From: Actinomadura xylanilytica
GTDB taxonomy: Bacteria > Actinomycetota > Actinomycetes > Streptosporangiales > Streptosporangiaceae
Direction: 5' to 3'
Length of the DNA: 64,000 nt
Assembly (NCBI RefSeq): GCF_030283145.1
Contig: NZ_JASNWE010000002.1
Coordinates: forward strand, 992,001-1,056,000
This document shows positions 15,942 through 25,049 of this stretch, one piece after another (the stretch's first letter is position 1; each line of letters opens with the position of its first letter). The notes beneath the pieces were generated by a model. That model made no database searches. It was given only the letters and a program-made list of their open reading frames with translations, and was not told where the DNA came from. Made by a program: the position numbers and the translations under genes.

Positions 15942-17168
15942 ATGACGAGTTCACCGATACGTTCACCCCGGCGGCGCGGCCGATCCATCCGACGGAACCT
16001 GGCCCTGGCCGCCATCGTGGCCGGCACCCTCTCTGCCGGCGTGCCCGCCGCGAGCGCCGCCGGACACCACGACGACCGGGCCGGGCTTCGGCGCAACGCC
16101 GCCGCGCTCACCGCGCTCGGCGCGACGGGCGTCCAGGCCCGCTTGAGCGGCCCTGACGGCCGGAACCAGATCGCCACCAGCGGCGTCGCCGACCTGACGA
16201 CCCGGCGGCAGGTCTCTCCGGACGGCTACTTCCGGATCGCCAGCGTCACCAAGACGTTCGTGGCCACCGTGATCCTGCAACTGGTCGGCGACGGGGAACT
16301 CTCCCTGGACGACACGGTCGAGCGATGGCTTCCCGGCGTGGTGTCCGGGAACGGCAACGATGGCCGCGCGATCACTGTCCGCCAACTGCTCCAGCACACC
16401 AGCGGCATCCACGACGACTACCCGGACTACACCTCGGCGGAGGACTTCTACCAGCACCGATACGACACCTACACGGCCGAGCAGACCGTCGCGCGGGCGA
16501 TGCGCCACCGTCCGGACTTCCGGCCCGGCAAGGACTGGAGCTACTCCAACACCGGCTACGCCCTGCTCGGCATGGTCATCCAGCGGGTCACCGGGCACCC
16601 CTGGCATGAGCAGGTACGTGATCGGATCGCCCGGCCGCTCGGCCTCGAGCACACCTTCTGGCCGGGTACTTCGCCCACGCTGCCCCAGCCGCACGCCAAG
16701 ACCTACCAGAGGTTCCAGCGCGGCGAACCACTCGTGGACGTCACCGAGCAGGCCGGCCTGGTCAACAACGGAGAGGCCGGACTCGTCTCCACCACCGCCG
16801 ATCTCAACCGGTTCTTCCGCACCCTGCTCGGTGGCCGACTCCTGCCCTCGACGCAGCTGGCGCAGATGAAGCACACCATTCCCGTCGGCAAGGAGTTCGA
16901 ACCGCTCATGCCGGGCGCCCGGGACGGGCTGGGGCTCTTCTCCCGCCCGCTGTCGTGCGGCGGCACGTACTGGGGTCATGAGGGCGGTGATTCTGGCTGG
17001 ATCAGCGCCGCCGGTGTCACCGCCGACGGCCGGCGCAGCGTCACGCTCTCGATGTCGGGTGTGCAGGCCGAATCGGCGGACCACGTCCTGCGCGTGACAC
17101 AGGCCGAGAGCAAGCTGGTCGACGACGCGCTGTGCGCGACCCCGAACGCCGGCCACACGCGACGTTGA
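15942..17168 (+). CDS. Serine hydrolase, class C beta-lactamase / D-Ala-D-Ala carboxypeptidase family
   Basis: 408 residues. A twin-Arg-rich start and hydrophobic core end in ASAAG near residue 41, so it is exported. Catalytic motifs are complete: SVTK (Ser101, Lys104), YSN (201-203) and HEGG (346-349, the HxG/KTG equivalent). The family includes D,D-carboxypeptidases, class C-like beta-lactamases and esterases; R61-type carboxypeptidases of actinomycetes share this layout. It faces the two-component operon across 106 bases and is the natural candidate target gene. Whether it acts on peptidoglycan or on beta-lactams cannot be told. Confidence 0.85.
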   Translation: MTSSPIRSPRRRGRSIRRNLALAAIVAGTLSAGVPAASAAGHHDDRAGLRRNAAALTALGATGVQARLSGPDGRNQIATSGVADLTTRRQVSPDGYFRIASVTKTFVATVILQLVGDGELSLDDTVERWLPGVVSGNGNDGRAITVRQLLQHTSGIHDDYPDYTSAEDFYQHRYDTYTAEQTVARAMRHRPDFRPGKDWSYSNTGYALLGMVIQRVTGHPWHEQVRDRIARPLGLEHTFWPGTSPTLPQPHAKTYQRFQRGEPLVDVTEQAGLVNNGEAGLVSTTADLNRFFRTLLGGRLLPSTQLAQMKHTIPVGKEFEPLMPGARDGLGLFSRPLSCGGTYWGHEGGDSGWISAAGVTADGRRSVTLSMSGVQAESADHVLRVTQAESKLVDDALCATPNAGHTRR

Positions 17169-17322
17169 GATGGTCGGAGTCCGGAGTTGATGCGTGTCGC
17201 TCACAGCTCGACCATCACGGGACGGTCTTGAGTGCCGGTCGCCGCCACTTCAGCACTGCTCGGACTGTCCCAGCGGACCGATACGCTCTCCGCCGCCGCG
17301 GATATGGAACAAGGAGCGGGAT

Positions 17323-18078
17323 ATGGGCGCCAAGACTGGGCTACTGGTATACGCCGACAGGGATATCAAGGAGGCCCTTCGTGCGGCATCCGTAGCGGAT
17401 CCGGAGCAGACCGCGGTCCTGATCGAGGACCTCTATCCCGGTTGGGCGGTCCGAGAGGCCGAACCGTCATCTCTTGGCGACGGTTGTTACCCGCGCTACG
17501 GGACGACCTACGCCGCGAGGCTTCCGGGAGTCGACATCATCTGCGACCAGCGGGTGATGTCCGACCGCCCTTCGCAGCTCGCGCCCCATCTGGTCGAGGC
17601 GAGCATAGGGCGCAGGCTGGTCCTGCACGCGATGCACAGCGTCGTCGACTGGCTGGCCTTCGCCGTGTGGGAGGACGGACATCTGATCCGTTCACTCAGC
17701 CTGTCCCCCGACAGCGGGGTCATGGAGAACATCGGCGAGCCGCTTCCCTTCGAAGCGGCCTACTGGGCCGGGGAACATCCGGTCCCGCACGATCCTGACT
17801 GGTCGGACGAGCCGTACCCGCTGCCGTTCCACCCCCTGGACCTCGGCGAAGATGCGCTGCGCGCGCTGTTGGGCTTCATCCTGGAGGGCATGCCCGAGCC
17901 GGACGACGCCGACCCGAACGATGTCGGACTCCTCGGATTCCGGCTCACCGATCCATCCGACCCGGACGAGGTGTCCGAGCGCGATGCCACCATCAACGAA
18001 GCCGTCCGGACCATGGGGCCGCCACGACTTTTCACGTTCGCCCCTGACGGCTCACCGACCGAGATCGACAGCCTCTGA
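17323..18078 (+). CDS. DUF6928-like protein
   Basis: 251 residues; ATG 17323 follows AAGGAG. MGAKTGLLVYADRDIKEALR, AVLIEDLYPGW and SLGDGCYPR followed by TYAARLPGVDIICDQ resemble the actinobacterial DUF6928 family as I remember it. No signal peptide or catalytic motif is visible. The C-terminal half is acidic. Function unknown. The 3' end meets a truncated NUDIX gene on the other strand. Confidence 0.6.
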   Translation: MGAKTGLLVYADRDIKEALRAASVADPEQTAVLIEDLYPGWAVREAEPSSLGDGCYPRYGTTYAARLPGVDIICDQRVMSDRPSQLAPHLVEASIGRRLVLHAMHSVVDWLAFAVWEDGHLIRSLSLSPDSGVMENIGEPLPFEAAYWAGEHPVPHDPDWSDEPYPLPFHPLDLGEDALRALLGFILEGMPEPDDADPNDVGLLGFRLTDPSDPDEVSERDATINEAVRTMGPPRLFTFAPDGSPTEIDSL

Positions 18079-18213
18079 GCAGCGCTGCTGTCCTGTGCCA
18101 GGGATCTGAATCCCGACTTCTTCGTAGCTGTGGTCGGTGTGCCGGAAGACCAGCGACCGTCCGTCCCGAGCGATGTAGCACAGCACTTTGTCTTTGATGG
18201 TCTTGTCTGTCAT
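18052..18213 (-). pseudogene. NUDIX hydrolase, N-terminal stub
   Basis: ATG 18213 has a strong GGGAGGGG site. The first 38 codons read a NUDIX start (KVLCYIARDGRSLVFRH, HSYEEVGIQIP). Near 18100 the match ends, exactly where the NUDIX box should be approached, and the frame runs into the convergent DUF6928 gene. The catalytic GX5EX7REUXEEXGU box is missing, so the gene is a remnant with an intact translation start. Confidence 0.65.
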
Positions 18214-18301
18214 CGTTTCCCCTCCCTTCGAGAGTTGAGCCTTGCCGCGGGGAGGGCGAGGGCGTCGGGATAGATGGCTGCGTGCGTGTGGGCGCCTCAC
18301 A

Positions 18302-18943
18302 TTAGAGGCCGAAGTGCGGAAGGCATAGTTCGAGGCCGCCGATCTGAACGGAAACGGTTCGGTGTTGCTGCCAGCGGTCGCGGTCGAGTTTGAATCGCTG
18401 CTCGTAGCCGAGGGTGTCGCGCACTCGAGTGCGGACCATCCCGTTGGGTTGGTATCCGAGCTTTCTGGAGACTGTGTTGGAGGCGGTGTTGTCGCTTAAC
18501 GCCGCGGTGACCGCGGATTCGGCGCCGAGCCCGGAGAAGGCCAGTTCTAGTGCGGCGGCCCGCATCTCGGTGCCGATGCCCTGGCTCTGGTAGCGCTGCC
18601 CCAGCCAAGAGCCGGTGCCAACTTCACGCAGGATCATGAAGTCTCTAGCGATGATGCCTTGCACTCCGACGATGTGGTCGTCGAGGAAGACCCCGAGTTG
18701 CAGGTTCCAGTCCTGGGGAGTCCAGTTGGCCATCTGCCTCCAGTGGAACTGCATGAGGCCCCGGGCTCGCTCGGCGGGCGGTTGGTCTGTCCACGGGACG
18801 GCGAACGGCATCTGGTCCGGGTCGTGGACGCCCTCTGTGGACAGTTGGGCGAGCGCGTCAAGTTCTTCGATCGTGGGGAGTCGTAACTCCAGCCGTGGCG
18901 TGCGCACCCGTAGTTGGAACAACGGCCAGTGGGTCACGGTCAT
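18302..18943 (-). CDS. GNAT acetyltransferase (paralogue A)
   Basis: 213 residues from ATG 18943. RVRTPRLELRLPTIEELDAL opens a RimJ/L-type fold; GTGSWLGQRYQSQGIGTEMR is motif A with QSQGIGT as CoA loop; ALSDNTASNTVSRKLGYQPN is motif B. It is strikingly similar along its whole length, including the last residues (LPHFGL), to the gene at 26486-27127 (LPQFGL). The start overlaps the stop of the upstream gene (ATGA), so it is translated with it. Substrate unknown. Confidence 0.8.
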   Translation of the reverse strand: MTVTHWPLFQLRVRTPRLELRLPTIEELDALAQLSTEGVHDPDQMPFAVPWTDQPPAERARGLMQFHWRQMANWTPQDWNLQLGVFLDDHIVGVQGIIARDFMILREVGTGSWLGQRYQSQGIGTEMRAAALELAFSGLGAESAVTAALSDNTASNTVSRKLGYQPNGMVRTRVRDTLGYEQRFKLDRDRWQQHRTVSVQIGGLELCLPHFGL

Positions 18944-19980
18944 CTTGTTCCTTGTTCGGCGGCCTGGACACCCAGCTCTTTGGCGACATGCTCTGGGTCG
19001 CCTTTGTCGGCGCCATTGCGGAAGGCCTCAACCGTGAGCTCCGACGGGTCGCGGATGCCGAGTGCCTGTAGCGCCTTTATCGCCTGTTCGGCCAGCGGGC
19101 CGGTGTCCGCCCAGATCACGGGTTCACCGAGTGTCCAGTCAGCGAAGTCCGGTGCGTGGCCTTTAGGCCTCCAGCCGATCTCGTACATCTGTCGTGCCCG
19201 GTCGGTCATGGCCTTTCCCGGCTCCGGGAGATCGGCTGGGTCGAGTTCCGGGTCGATGGCGCTGGTGACCACACACCCGCGGAAATCAGTCATGAACTGC
19301 ACTCCCGAATCCGCTGCGGTCAGGATCACGGCGGCATCGGTCGGGAGGGTCAGTAGTACCCAGTCAAGCCGTCGTCGAAGGTCCTCCCAGTCGGTACATT
19401 GTTCGGCAGCCCCAAACGTCGTGGGGCGCGCATCACGGCTCCTTAGCATGTGCGGCACGTCGAGTGGGCCGCTCTCGCCCCATGACCAGCACCGCAGTCG
19501 CTCTGCCGGCACATTCAGCACCTCGCGGAGCGCGCTGAGGACGGCCTCGCCGCAACTGGTGAGGAATGCCTCGTCTTCGTACCATTTCCACTCCAAGGAC
19601 CATGTAGGGGAAATCGGGGAAGTTCCGGTGACTGTCAGGCTCCAGCCCAATGAACCGAGCCGCTCCTGCTGGACGTCTGAAAGTTCGCGCGCTTCAAATA
19701 TTTCTGCCACGACATAATCATCCATGAACCTGCTCAAGATGATATATGTCCGGGTTGTTGGGTCGCCCAGTCTGATCCGATCACCGTCTGAATTCGTGTC
19801 GTCCAGAAAATGGACCAGCCATGAAGCCGACCCGGCCGGTGCGAAAGAGTACGGCTGGGCGAGAACATCCCAAATAGCATCCGGGGTATCGCCGATTTCA
19901 TTCACGTGGTGCTCCAACCCGACCTTGCGTTCAAGGCCAGTTCGCGCCGCAGCTCCGGCGCGTTCTCGTGTTCTCTTCAT
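18940..19980 (-). CDS. TY-Chap-like protein, 346 aa
   Basis: ATG 19980 chosen (MKRTRERAGAA); an ATG at 20007 is also possible. An N-terminal half with a beta-rich unit (TYIILSRFMDDYVVAEIFEA, LGSLGWSLTVTG, WSLEWKWYEDEAFLTSCGEA) is followed by a second unit (WEDLRRRLDWVLLTL, AAVILTAADSGVQFM, IGWRP). The two-unit arrangement recalls secretion-chaperone-like TY-Chap proteins of actinobacteria; I am only fairly sure. Coupled to the acetyltransferase by ATGA. A+T content rises in the first third. Confidence 0.5.
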   Translation of the reverse strand: MKRTRERAGAAARTGLERKVGLEHHVNEIGDTPDAIWDVLAQPYSFAPAGSASWLVHFLDDTNSDGDRIRLGDPTTRTYIILSRFMDDYVVAEIFEARELSDVQQERLGSLGWSLTVTGTSPISPTWSLEWKWYEDEAFLTSCGEAVLSALREVLNVPAERLRCWSWGESGPLDVPHMLRSRDARPTTFGAAEQCTDWEDLRRRLDWVLLTLPTDAAVILTAADSGVQFMTDFRGCVVTSAIDPELDPADLPEPGKAMTDRARQMYEIGWRPKGHAPDFADWTLGEPVIWADTGPLAEQAIKALQALGIRDPSELTVEAFRNGADKGDPEHVAKELGVQAAEQGTR

Positions 19981-20146
19981 TGGTCCACTCCATCGCCATG
20001 CATCCAATCGGAACCTACGGGCGCGCGGGAGGGCTGTGCGGCAGATCGGTGGACAGGGCTGGACGGGCGTGGGCCTTGTTCGTCAGGAACAGCTTCGCTG
20101 CCGAACCCGGGCGGTGCGCTCAGGTCGTTGGCCGAGTGCGCACAGG

Positions 20147-20674
20147 TCAGGACTCTCGGATGTGTTGCGCGATGAGGGCCGCGTGTGAAAGCGGCGTCGA
20201 AAGGTCCGCCACATCGCCGTTGATCGTGTAGTCGAGCAGTACAACGGTTCGGTGCTCGCTGAGTTCGCGAAGCTCGGCGACGAGTTCGGGGGCTCGGTGA
20301 TCGGACATCCAGCGATAGGTCGGGAGATAGACCAGGCGCCTGGCCTGCTCGTAGCCGAGCAGACGGCCGCCAAGCCGGTGGCCGAGCGGCGGACCGAGTC
20401 GTCGGACCGTTCGCTTGAGCCCCTTCATCGTCGTGACGTCCAGCTTGGTGAAGTCCTCCTGCTCGTCGGCGAACACCTTCAACGCCTGCCAGACGCCTTC
20501 GACGGACTGTGAGGTTCGATCCGGATGGCCGGGCACCGGGATGCCGCCGTGTGGGTAGAACGGGCTGAGCCGGACCCAGGGCTCTGCTCCCCGCGAAGTC
20601 ACATCGAGGATCAGCGCATCAGGGAAGTCCCGGCCGAGGGTGGTGCGGCGACGGCTCGCGACGTGTAGAGGCAT
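20147..20674 (-). CDS. DUF6939-like protein
   Basis: 175 residues. MPLHVASRRRTTL, DALILDVTSRG, VRLSPFYPHGGIPVP, SVEGVWQALKVF, RLVYLPTYRWM fit, from memory, a conserved actinobacterial family of unknown role (DUF6939). The first residues and the FYPHGGIPVPGHP segment suggest a nucleotide or nucleic-acid binding pocket as in SLOG-like or DarT-neighbour proteins, but that is guesswork. It stands alone between intergenic stretches. Confidence 0.6.
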   Translation of the reverse strand: MPLHVASRRRTTLGRDFPDALILDVTSRGAEPWVRLSPFYPHGGIPVPGHPDRTSQSVEGVWQALKVFADEQEDFTKLDVTTMKGLKRTVRRLGPPLGHRLGGRLLGYEQARRLVYLPTYRWMSDHRAPELVAELRELSEHRTVVLLDYTINGDVADLSTPLSHAALIAQHIRES

Positions 20675-20898
20675 GGGGAGAATCTGTCACGTGGGTCTGA
20701 CAGTTCAGCTCGAAGTGAGAATTACGTCGCCTGAGCGGCGCCGTCCGTCGCCTGTGTGCTCGCCACCAACCCGACCGACATGCCCTCATGACCGCCGACA
20801 GCACACCGGCCAGCCCCCTCGCCCACATCCAACTCGCCGGGCCCGTCCGCCTGCGACGGCGCCCGGCATAGCGGCCAAGCTGCCGCGCGGTTGCTGGG

Positions 20899-21402
20899 TC
20901 AAGCCCCGCGACCGCTCCGGCGCAGGCTTCGAACGGCCGAGATGACTCCGAGAACAGTCATGACGAGCGCAGTTGAGACGGCGGCGTACCACCCTGATGA
21001 CGGGCTGAACTCCGACCGTGCAATATCCAAGACCAGGTCACCGGTCGCCGTAAGCTTCTCGTTCGCGCTCTGCAAGGTAAACCAGAAGAAGACCAGTACG
21101 CCGCTTACAGCGAGGCCGCCGGCACCTGCCAGCACCGCGGCCCGCTGGTCTACGAACAGCGCCAGCACTGCCGCAAGGATGCCGACTGCGGCACACCCGA
21201 TGACGAGTACCGAAGTCGTGGTCGGATCGGCCTGCCCGAACTCGGAAGCCTGCTTGTACGGGGCCATGGACATCCCGAGCACCTCATGGGTCCAGACACC
21301 CCATGTGGTGACCAGCGAGGTCACGACCAAAGCGCCTCCCGCCAGGACGGTGCCGACGTTGAGCATCAGATCAACCGGTCGGTGTATCGCCTTGGGAGCC
21401 AT
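20899..21402 (-). CDS. Four-helix membrane protein, unknown function
   Basis: About 167 residues from ATG 21402 (a second ATG lies four codons upstream). Four hydrophobic helices: VGTVLAGGALVVTSLVTTWG, TSVLVIGCAAVGILAAVLAL, AAVLAGAGGLAVSGVLVFFW, AVSTALVMTVLGVISAV. A short outside loop follows helix 1 and a longer one separates helices 3 and 4. No family is recognised. Confidence 0.6.
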   Translation of the reverse strand: MAPKAIHRPVDLMLNVGTVLAGGALVVTSLVTTWGVWTHEVLGMSMAPYKQASEFGQADPTTTSVLVIGCAAVGILAAVLALFVDQRAAVLAGAGGLAVSGVLVFFWFTLQSANEKLTATGDLVLDIARSEFSPSSGWYAAVSTALVMTVLGVISAVRSLRRSGRGA

Positions 21403-21685
21403 CTGCCACCCCAACCATTAGGAACATGAATCAGCGTCGTCCCATCGCTGCTGAGCCTGAAGTTCTGTTGTCGTGGTGGGTCCATGGGTGATGAGTGTCG
21501 CATTGCGAACGGTCCGGGCGGTCAAGGGCGGCAGTGGCACCTCACAACCTGGAGTCGCTGCGCGGGACGGTGTCGTGCGGTTGGAGGCTCTGGGGGCGCG
21601 GGGCGCTCATGCTCGTCTGGCTGTCACATTCTGCCGGGCTGCTCCGTCAGTGAGGGGTAGCAGCCAACACGGCAAGGAGATCACC

Positions 21686-22159
21686 ATGGACATCCGTCTC
21701 GACTACTTCGGCAACTCCGCCACGGCCAAGTACATGAAGTACCTCCAATCGGCGGGCAAGGTCCTGTTGGACTCGACGCTGCCGATCGCGACGCAGCACC
21801 TGGTGGAGATCCGCGCCAGCCAGATCAACGGCTGCGGCTTCTGCCTCGACATGCACACCAAGGAGGCCGCGCACGCTGGGGAGACCTCGCTGCGCCTCAA
21901 CCTGGTGGCGGCCTGGCGTGAGGCCACGGTCTTCACCGAGGCCGAGCGGGCCGCCCTGGAACTGACCGAGCAGGGCACCCGCCTCGCCGACGCCGCCGGC
22001 GGTGTCACCGACGAGGCCTGGGCCGATGCCGCCAAGCACCACGACGAGGACCAGCTCGCCGCCCTGGTGTCCCTTATCGCCCTCATCAACACCTGGAACC
22101 GGCTGAACGTCATCACCCGGCAGCCCGCCGGCGGATACGAGCCCGGTCAGTGGGCGTGA
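21686..22159 (+). CDS. Carboxymuconolactone decarboxylase / AhpD-like protein
   Basis: 157 residues; ATG 21686 is preceded by AAGGAGA. QINGCGFCLDMHTKEA carries the CxxC and downstream His of AhpD-type alkylhydroperoxidases, and LVSLIALINTWNRLNVITR closes the CMD helical fold. Members with CxxC...H reduce peroxides using the Cys pair; related ones act on lactones. The bases before it (21415-21685) contain no gene. It is probably transcribed alone and the enzyme is cytoplasmic. Confidence 0.85.
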   Translation: MDIRLDYFGNSATAKYMKYLQSAGKVLLDSTLPIATQHLVEIRASQINGCGFCLDMHTKEAAHAGETSLRLNLVAAWREATVFTEAERAALELTEQGTRLADAAGGVTDEAWADAAKHHDEDQLAALVSLIALINTWNRLNVITRQPAGGYEPGQWA

Positions 22160-22279
22160 CCGGCTGCCCCAACCGTCGCTGAACTCGACCTTCCACCTGG
22201 TCGGTCCAGCGGCCCGTCCTCCTTGGGCTCAAGGAGGACGGGCCGCCGGAACGTCGGCGCTGGATGTGATCATCTGGGG

Positions 22280-22861
22280 ATGAACCTGATCGATCATCTT
22301 GAGGACCGCCTCGGACGCATCATGCACGGATGGAGCCGCCACCCGAACGGCCGTCCCATGCCGTTCAAGGTGGCCGAGTGCGGCGGGGGCAGGCTCCCCG
22401 GCATCAACACCTACGTCACGGTCGGGCTGAGCGAGACGCACCTCCCGTCCCGCGTCTCGGACAAGGGCGTCCACCAGGAACTGATGATCGCCGTGCCGGC
22501 CGAGCTGGCGGACGGGCCGTATCCGGTGATCCTTCAAGAGATCGGGCTGGATCTGATCCGGGAGGAGACGGCCCTCCTGCGCGGCGATGTGGTCGGGCCT
22601 TTCGGCCCGATGGCGGAGGGCAGCGGGCTGGAGTCGTTCTACGCCTCGATTCCCGTTCACCACGATGACGGCTTCGCCGAGGTGGAGCCGGGGGCGGACG
22701 GGCGGGAGTTTCCGATCGTCCTCACCTGGCTGATCCCGATCAGCCGATCGGAATCCGATTTCGTGTCCCGGCATGGATGGGACGATTTCGAATCCGAGAT
22801 GGAGAAGCAGGATCCCGACCTCTTCGACCTCCACCGCGCAGATCTGGTGCTGAAGCCCTGA
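22280..22861 (+). CDS. Suppressor-of-fused (SUFU) domain protein
   Basis: 193 residues. INTYVTVGLSETHLP, QELMIAVPAE, and the C-terminal PIVLTWLIPISRSESDFVSR and DDFESEMEKQDPDLFDLHR fit the bacterial SUFU family. In bacteria these are frequent immunity proteins of contact-dependent or type VII toxins, though many stand alone. No RBS is obvious just before ATG 22280, so the start is less sure. No toxin gene adjoins it. Confidence 0.75.
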   Translation: MNLIDHLEDRLGRIMHGWSRHPNGRPMPFKVAECGGGRLPGINTYVTVGLSETHLPSRVSDKGVHQELMIAVPAELADGPYPVILQEIGLDLIREETALLRGDVVGPFGPMAEGSGLESFYASIPVHHDDGFAEVEPGADGREFPIVLTWLIPISRSESDFVSRHGWDDFESEMEKQDPDLFDLHRADLVLKP

Positions 22862-22917
22862 AGGGGTGCGGTCTGCGGGCTTCCATCGGCTTCCGGGGGC
22901 ACCGGTAGCGTGCATCC

Positions 22918-23391
22918 ATGGATGTGACGATCACCCCTGAACCCCTCCTCGGCGCCGATGCCAGAGCCTTGATCGCCCAGCTCGACGCCGAGCTGGCCGA
23001 CCGCTACCACGACCCGGAGGACATCCACATCGAGCTGGCGGACGAGGAGGTCGCGGGCGGGCGCGGCACCTTCCTGGTCGCCCGGCTGGACGGGGAGCCG
23101 GTCGGCCGCGCGGCCCTCCGAACGCTCGATCCGTCCACGGGTGAGATCAAGTGCGTGTACGTCGCGCCGTCCGCCCGCGGTGCCCGCGTCGGTTCCCGGC
23201 TCCTGGCCGAACTGGAAGGACGCGCCGTCCGGCTTGGCCTGGAGCGTCTCGTCCTGGAGACCGGACCGCGCCAGCCGGAGGCGCTGCGTCTCTACGAGCG
23301 CGCCGGATTCGTCCGCATCCCGTGCTTCGGCGAGTACGCGGGTGCCAGCGTCTGCATGGGCAAGGAGCTCGGGGGCTCACGGCGCGCATGA
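22918..23391 (+). CDS. GNAT acetyltransferase
   Basis: 157 residues. An N-terminal helix (LIAQLDAELADRYHD) leads to the GNAT core: GTFLVARLDGEPVGRAALR, VYVAPSARGARVGSRLLAEL (motif A with the R-G-A-R-V-G-S CoA loop) and EALRLYERAGFVRIPCFGEY (motif B). The ending FGEYAG is common in a group of single-domain actinobacterial GNATs. The substrate is unknown. Confidence 0.8.
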   Translation: MDVTITPEPLLGADARALIAQLDAELADRYHDPEDIHIELADEEVAGGRGTFLVARLDGEPVGRAALRTLDPSTGEIKCVYVAPSARGARVGSRLLAELEGRAVRLGLERLVLETGPRQPEALRLYERAGFVRIPCFGEYAGASVCMGKELGGSRRA

Positions 23392-23417
23392 AGCGCAGGT
23401 TCTCGCGACGCCGCAGG

Positions 23418-24953
23418 TCAACGGGGGTAGGAGCCTGCGTATGTGCGGGGAGGGGCATCGAGGAGGCTGGTCTTCCAGGCGGTCCGGCCCGCGTCCAGGC
23501 GGGTGGACTCCTTGATGGCCAGGACGTCGACCTCAAGGCCGTCCAGCTCGTCCCATTGGTCGAGGCGGAGGCAGAGGTAGCTGAGACTTTCCAGGTCGGC
23601 GATGGCCCGGATGTTCTCCACGGGGGCGCTGGAGATGTCGAGGGCCCAGAGCCCGGGGAACTCCCGCAGGGGCGCGAGGTCGACGGCCGTCTGGGAGAAG
23701 AGGGTCAGGGAGCGGAGGCTTCGCCGGCCGGTCAGCGGGCGCAGGTCGATCGACGGCGCTTCGAGGGTGAGGATCTCCAACGGGACGCCGAGCAGCGGCG
23801 CCAGGTCGACCTCGGCCGGGGCCGACAGCTCCACCGCGCGGAGGGCGGGCATCTCGCGGACGAAGCCCAGGTCGTCCAGCCCGGTCGCGCTGATCTTCTG
23901 GACCAGCGGGCGTGGTCCGGGGGAGGGGGCCTCGCTCAGGTTCAGGATGGCGTCGTCCTCAGCCTCCAGGTGGCTTGGCAGCTCGTCCTCGTACCTCAGG
24001 TCGCCGCGCTCGTAGGTGTGGTCGCCGCGTTCGAGCGCCTCCACCAGCCGGCGCACCAGGGTGGTGACGGAGTCGGCGATGTACACCGGACCATGCGCGT
24101 GGTGGGTGCCGATGGAGATGACCTGCCCCGGGCGCCCGGCCGGCCCGGGGTCCATGTCGACGGCGTAGAAGTCGCCGCCGGTGCTGTGCGCGAACGGGAT
24201 CCAGCCCGGACGCATGATCGACCGGCGTACGGCCCCGGCGGGAACGGGGTCGAGCAGGATCCTGCGGTGCTGGTCGTACTCCCACTCGCGCGAGATCATG
24301 GCCCACTCGTCGTCGTGGTCGGCGAGCTCGCCGGCGGTCAGCCAGCCGTACCGGAAGAGCAGCCCGAGGTCGTCGTCGCCGTCGCAGACGCGGTACAGGG
24401 CGCGCAGGTCGGCGGGGAGTGGGAACCCGAGCTCCTCCTCCGCCGCGTCGAGGTCCTCCTCATCGGCGGGAGGGGGAAGTTCCTCCTCGGTCCCGATGAT
24501 CTCCGCGCGCTTCCGCAGGTACTCGCGGAACAGCCGCACGGCCTCCTCCGGATCGCCCGCGGGGGCCGGGGCGGCGGGGCCGTCCTGCTCGTCGCCCGGC
24601 TCGGCCGGAACCGCGTCGGGATCGAGGAGGTACAAGGTGGGGCCGTGCTCGTCCCCGCCGACGGTGGCCGTGAACCGGCCCTCGGGCGCGACCTCGAGTG
24701 TGATCCTCAGCTTCCCGCCGGAGGCCCCGGCCAGCCGGCGCACCTTGCCGGGGACGTCGGTGAGGTCCAGCTTGCGGCCCTTGCGGGTCGCGCCCTCGGG
24801 CATGGCGTACGACAAGGTCATGGGCCCCTGGCCGTCGTCGCCGACGTCGTGCCGCAGCCGCGCCCCCACCCACCCTTCGGGCGCCGCTCCGGCCACGGCC
24901 GCGGCCATCTCGCTCAGCAGGGCGGAGGTCTCGGACCCGGATCTGTCAGCCAT
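23418..24953 (-). CDS. SMI1/KNR4-family protein with leucine-rich C-terminus
   Basis: 511 residues from ATG 24953. The first 170 residues hold a small unknown domain. The SMI1/KNR4 fold follows (DEEDLDAAEEELGFPLPADL and RALYRVCDGDDDLG, then IPFAHSTGGDFYAVDMD). The last 150 residues are short Leu-rich repeats (LRAVELSAPAEVDLAPLLGV, LEILTLEAPSIDLRPLTGR, LRSLTLFSQTAVDLAPL, LWALDISSAPVENIRAIADL). SMI1/KNR4 proteins are often immunity proteins in bacterial toxin systems. The LRR tail hints at a protein-binding role. No toxin adjoins it. Confidence 0.75.
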   Translation of the reverse strand: MADRSGSETSALLSEMAAAVAGAAPEGWVGARLRHDVGDDGQGPMTLSYAMPEGATRKGRKLDLTDVPGKVRRLAGASGGKLRITLEVAPEGRFTATVGGDEHGPTLYLLDPDAVPAEPGDEQDGPAAPAPAGDPEEAVRLFREYLRKRAEIIGTEEELPPPADEEDLDAAEEELGFPLPADLRALYRVCDGDDDLGLLFRYGWLTAGELADHDDEWAMISREWEYDQHRRILLDPVPAGAVRRSIMRPGWIPFAHSTGGDFYAVDMDPGPAGRPGQVISIGTHHAHGPVYIADSVTTLVRRLVEALERGDHTYERGDLRYEDELPSHLEAEDDAILNLSEAPSPGPRPLVQKISATGLDDLGFVREMPALRAVELSAPAEVDLAPLLGVPLEILTLEAPSIDLRPLTGRRSLRSLTLFSQTAVDLAPLREFPGLWALDISSAPVENIRAIADLESLSYLCLRLDQWDELDGLEVDVLAIKESTRLDAGRTAWKTSLLDAPPRTYAGSYPR

Positions 24954-25049
24954 GCCGGGCAACCTAGTCCCCCCCACCGACATTCGGAGCGGAGATGCCG
25001 GGGGAAAGATGCGGGACGGAGCCTCCGGCGGCGGGCTTGAGGTGCTCGC

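Noticed and set aside
23151..25040. 629-codon plus-strand frame over the SMI1/KNR4 gene
   Set aside because: Antisense shadow; low-complexity composition.
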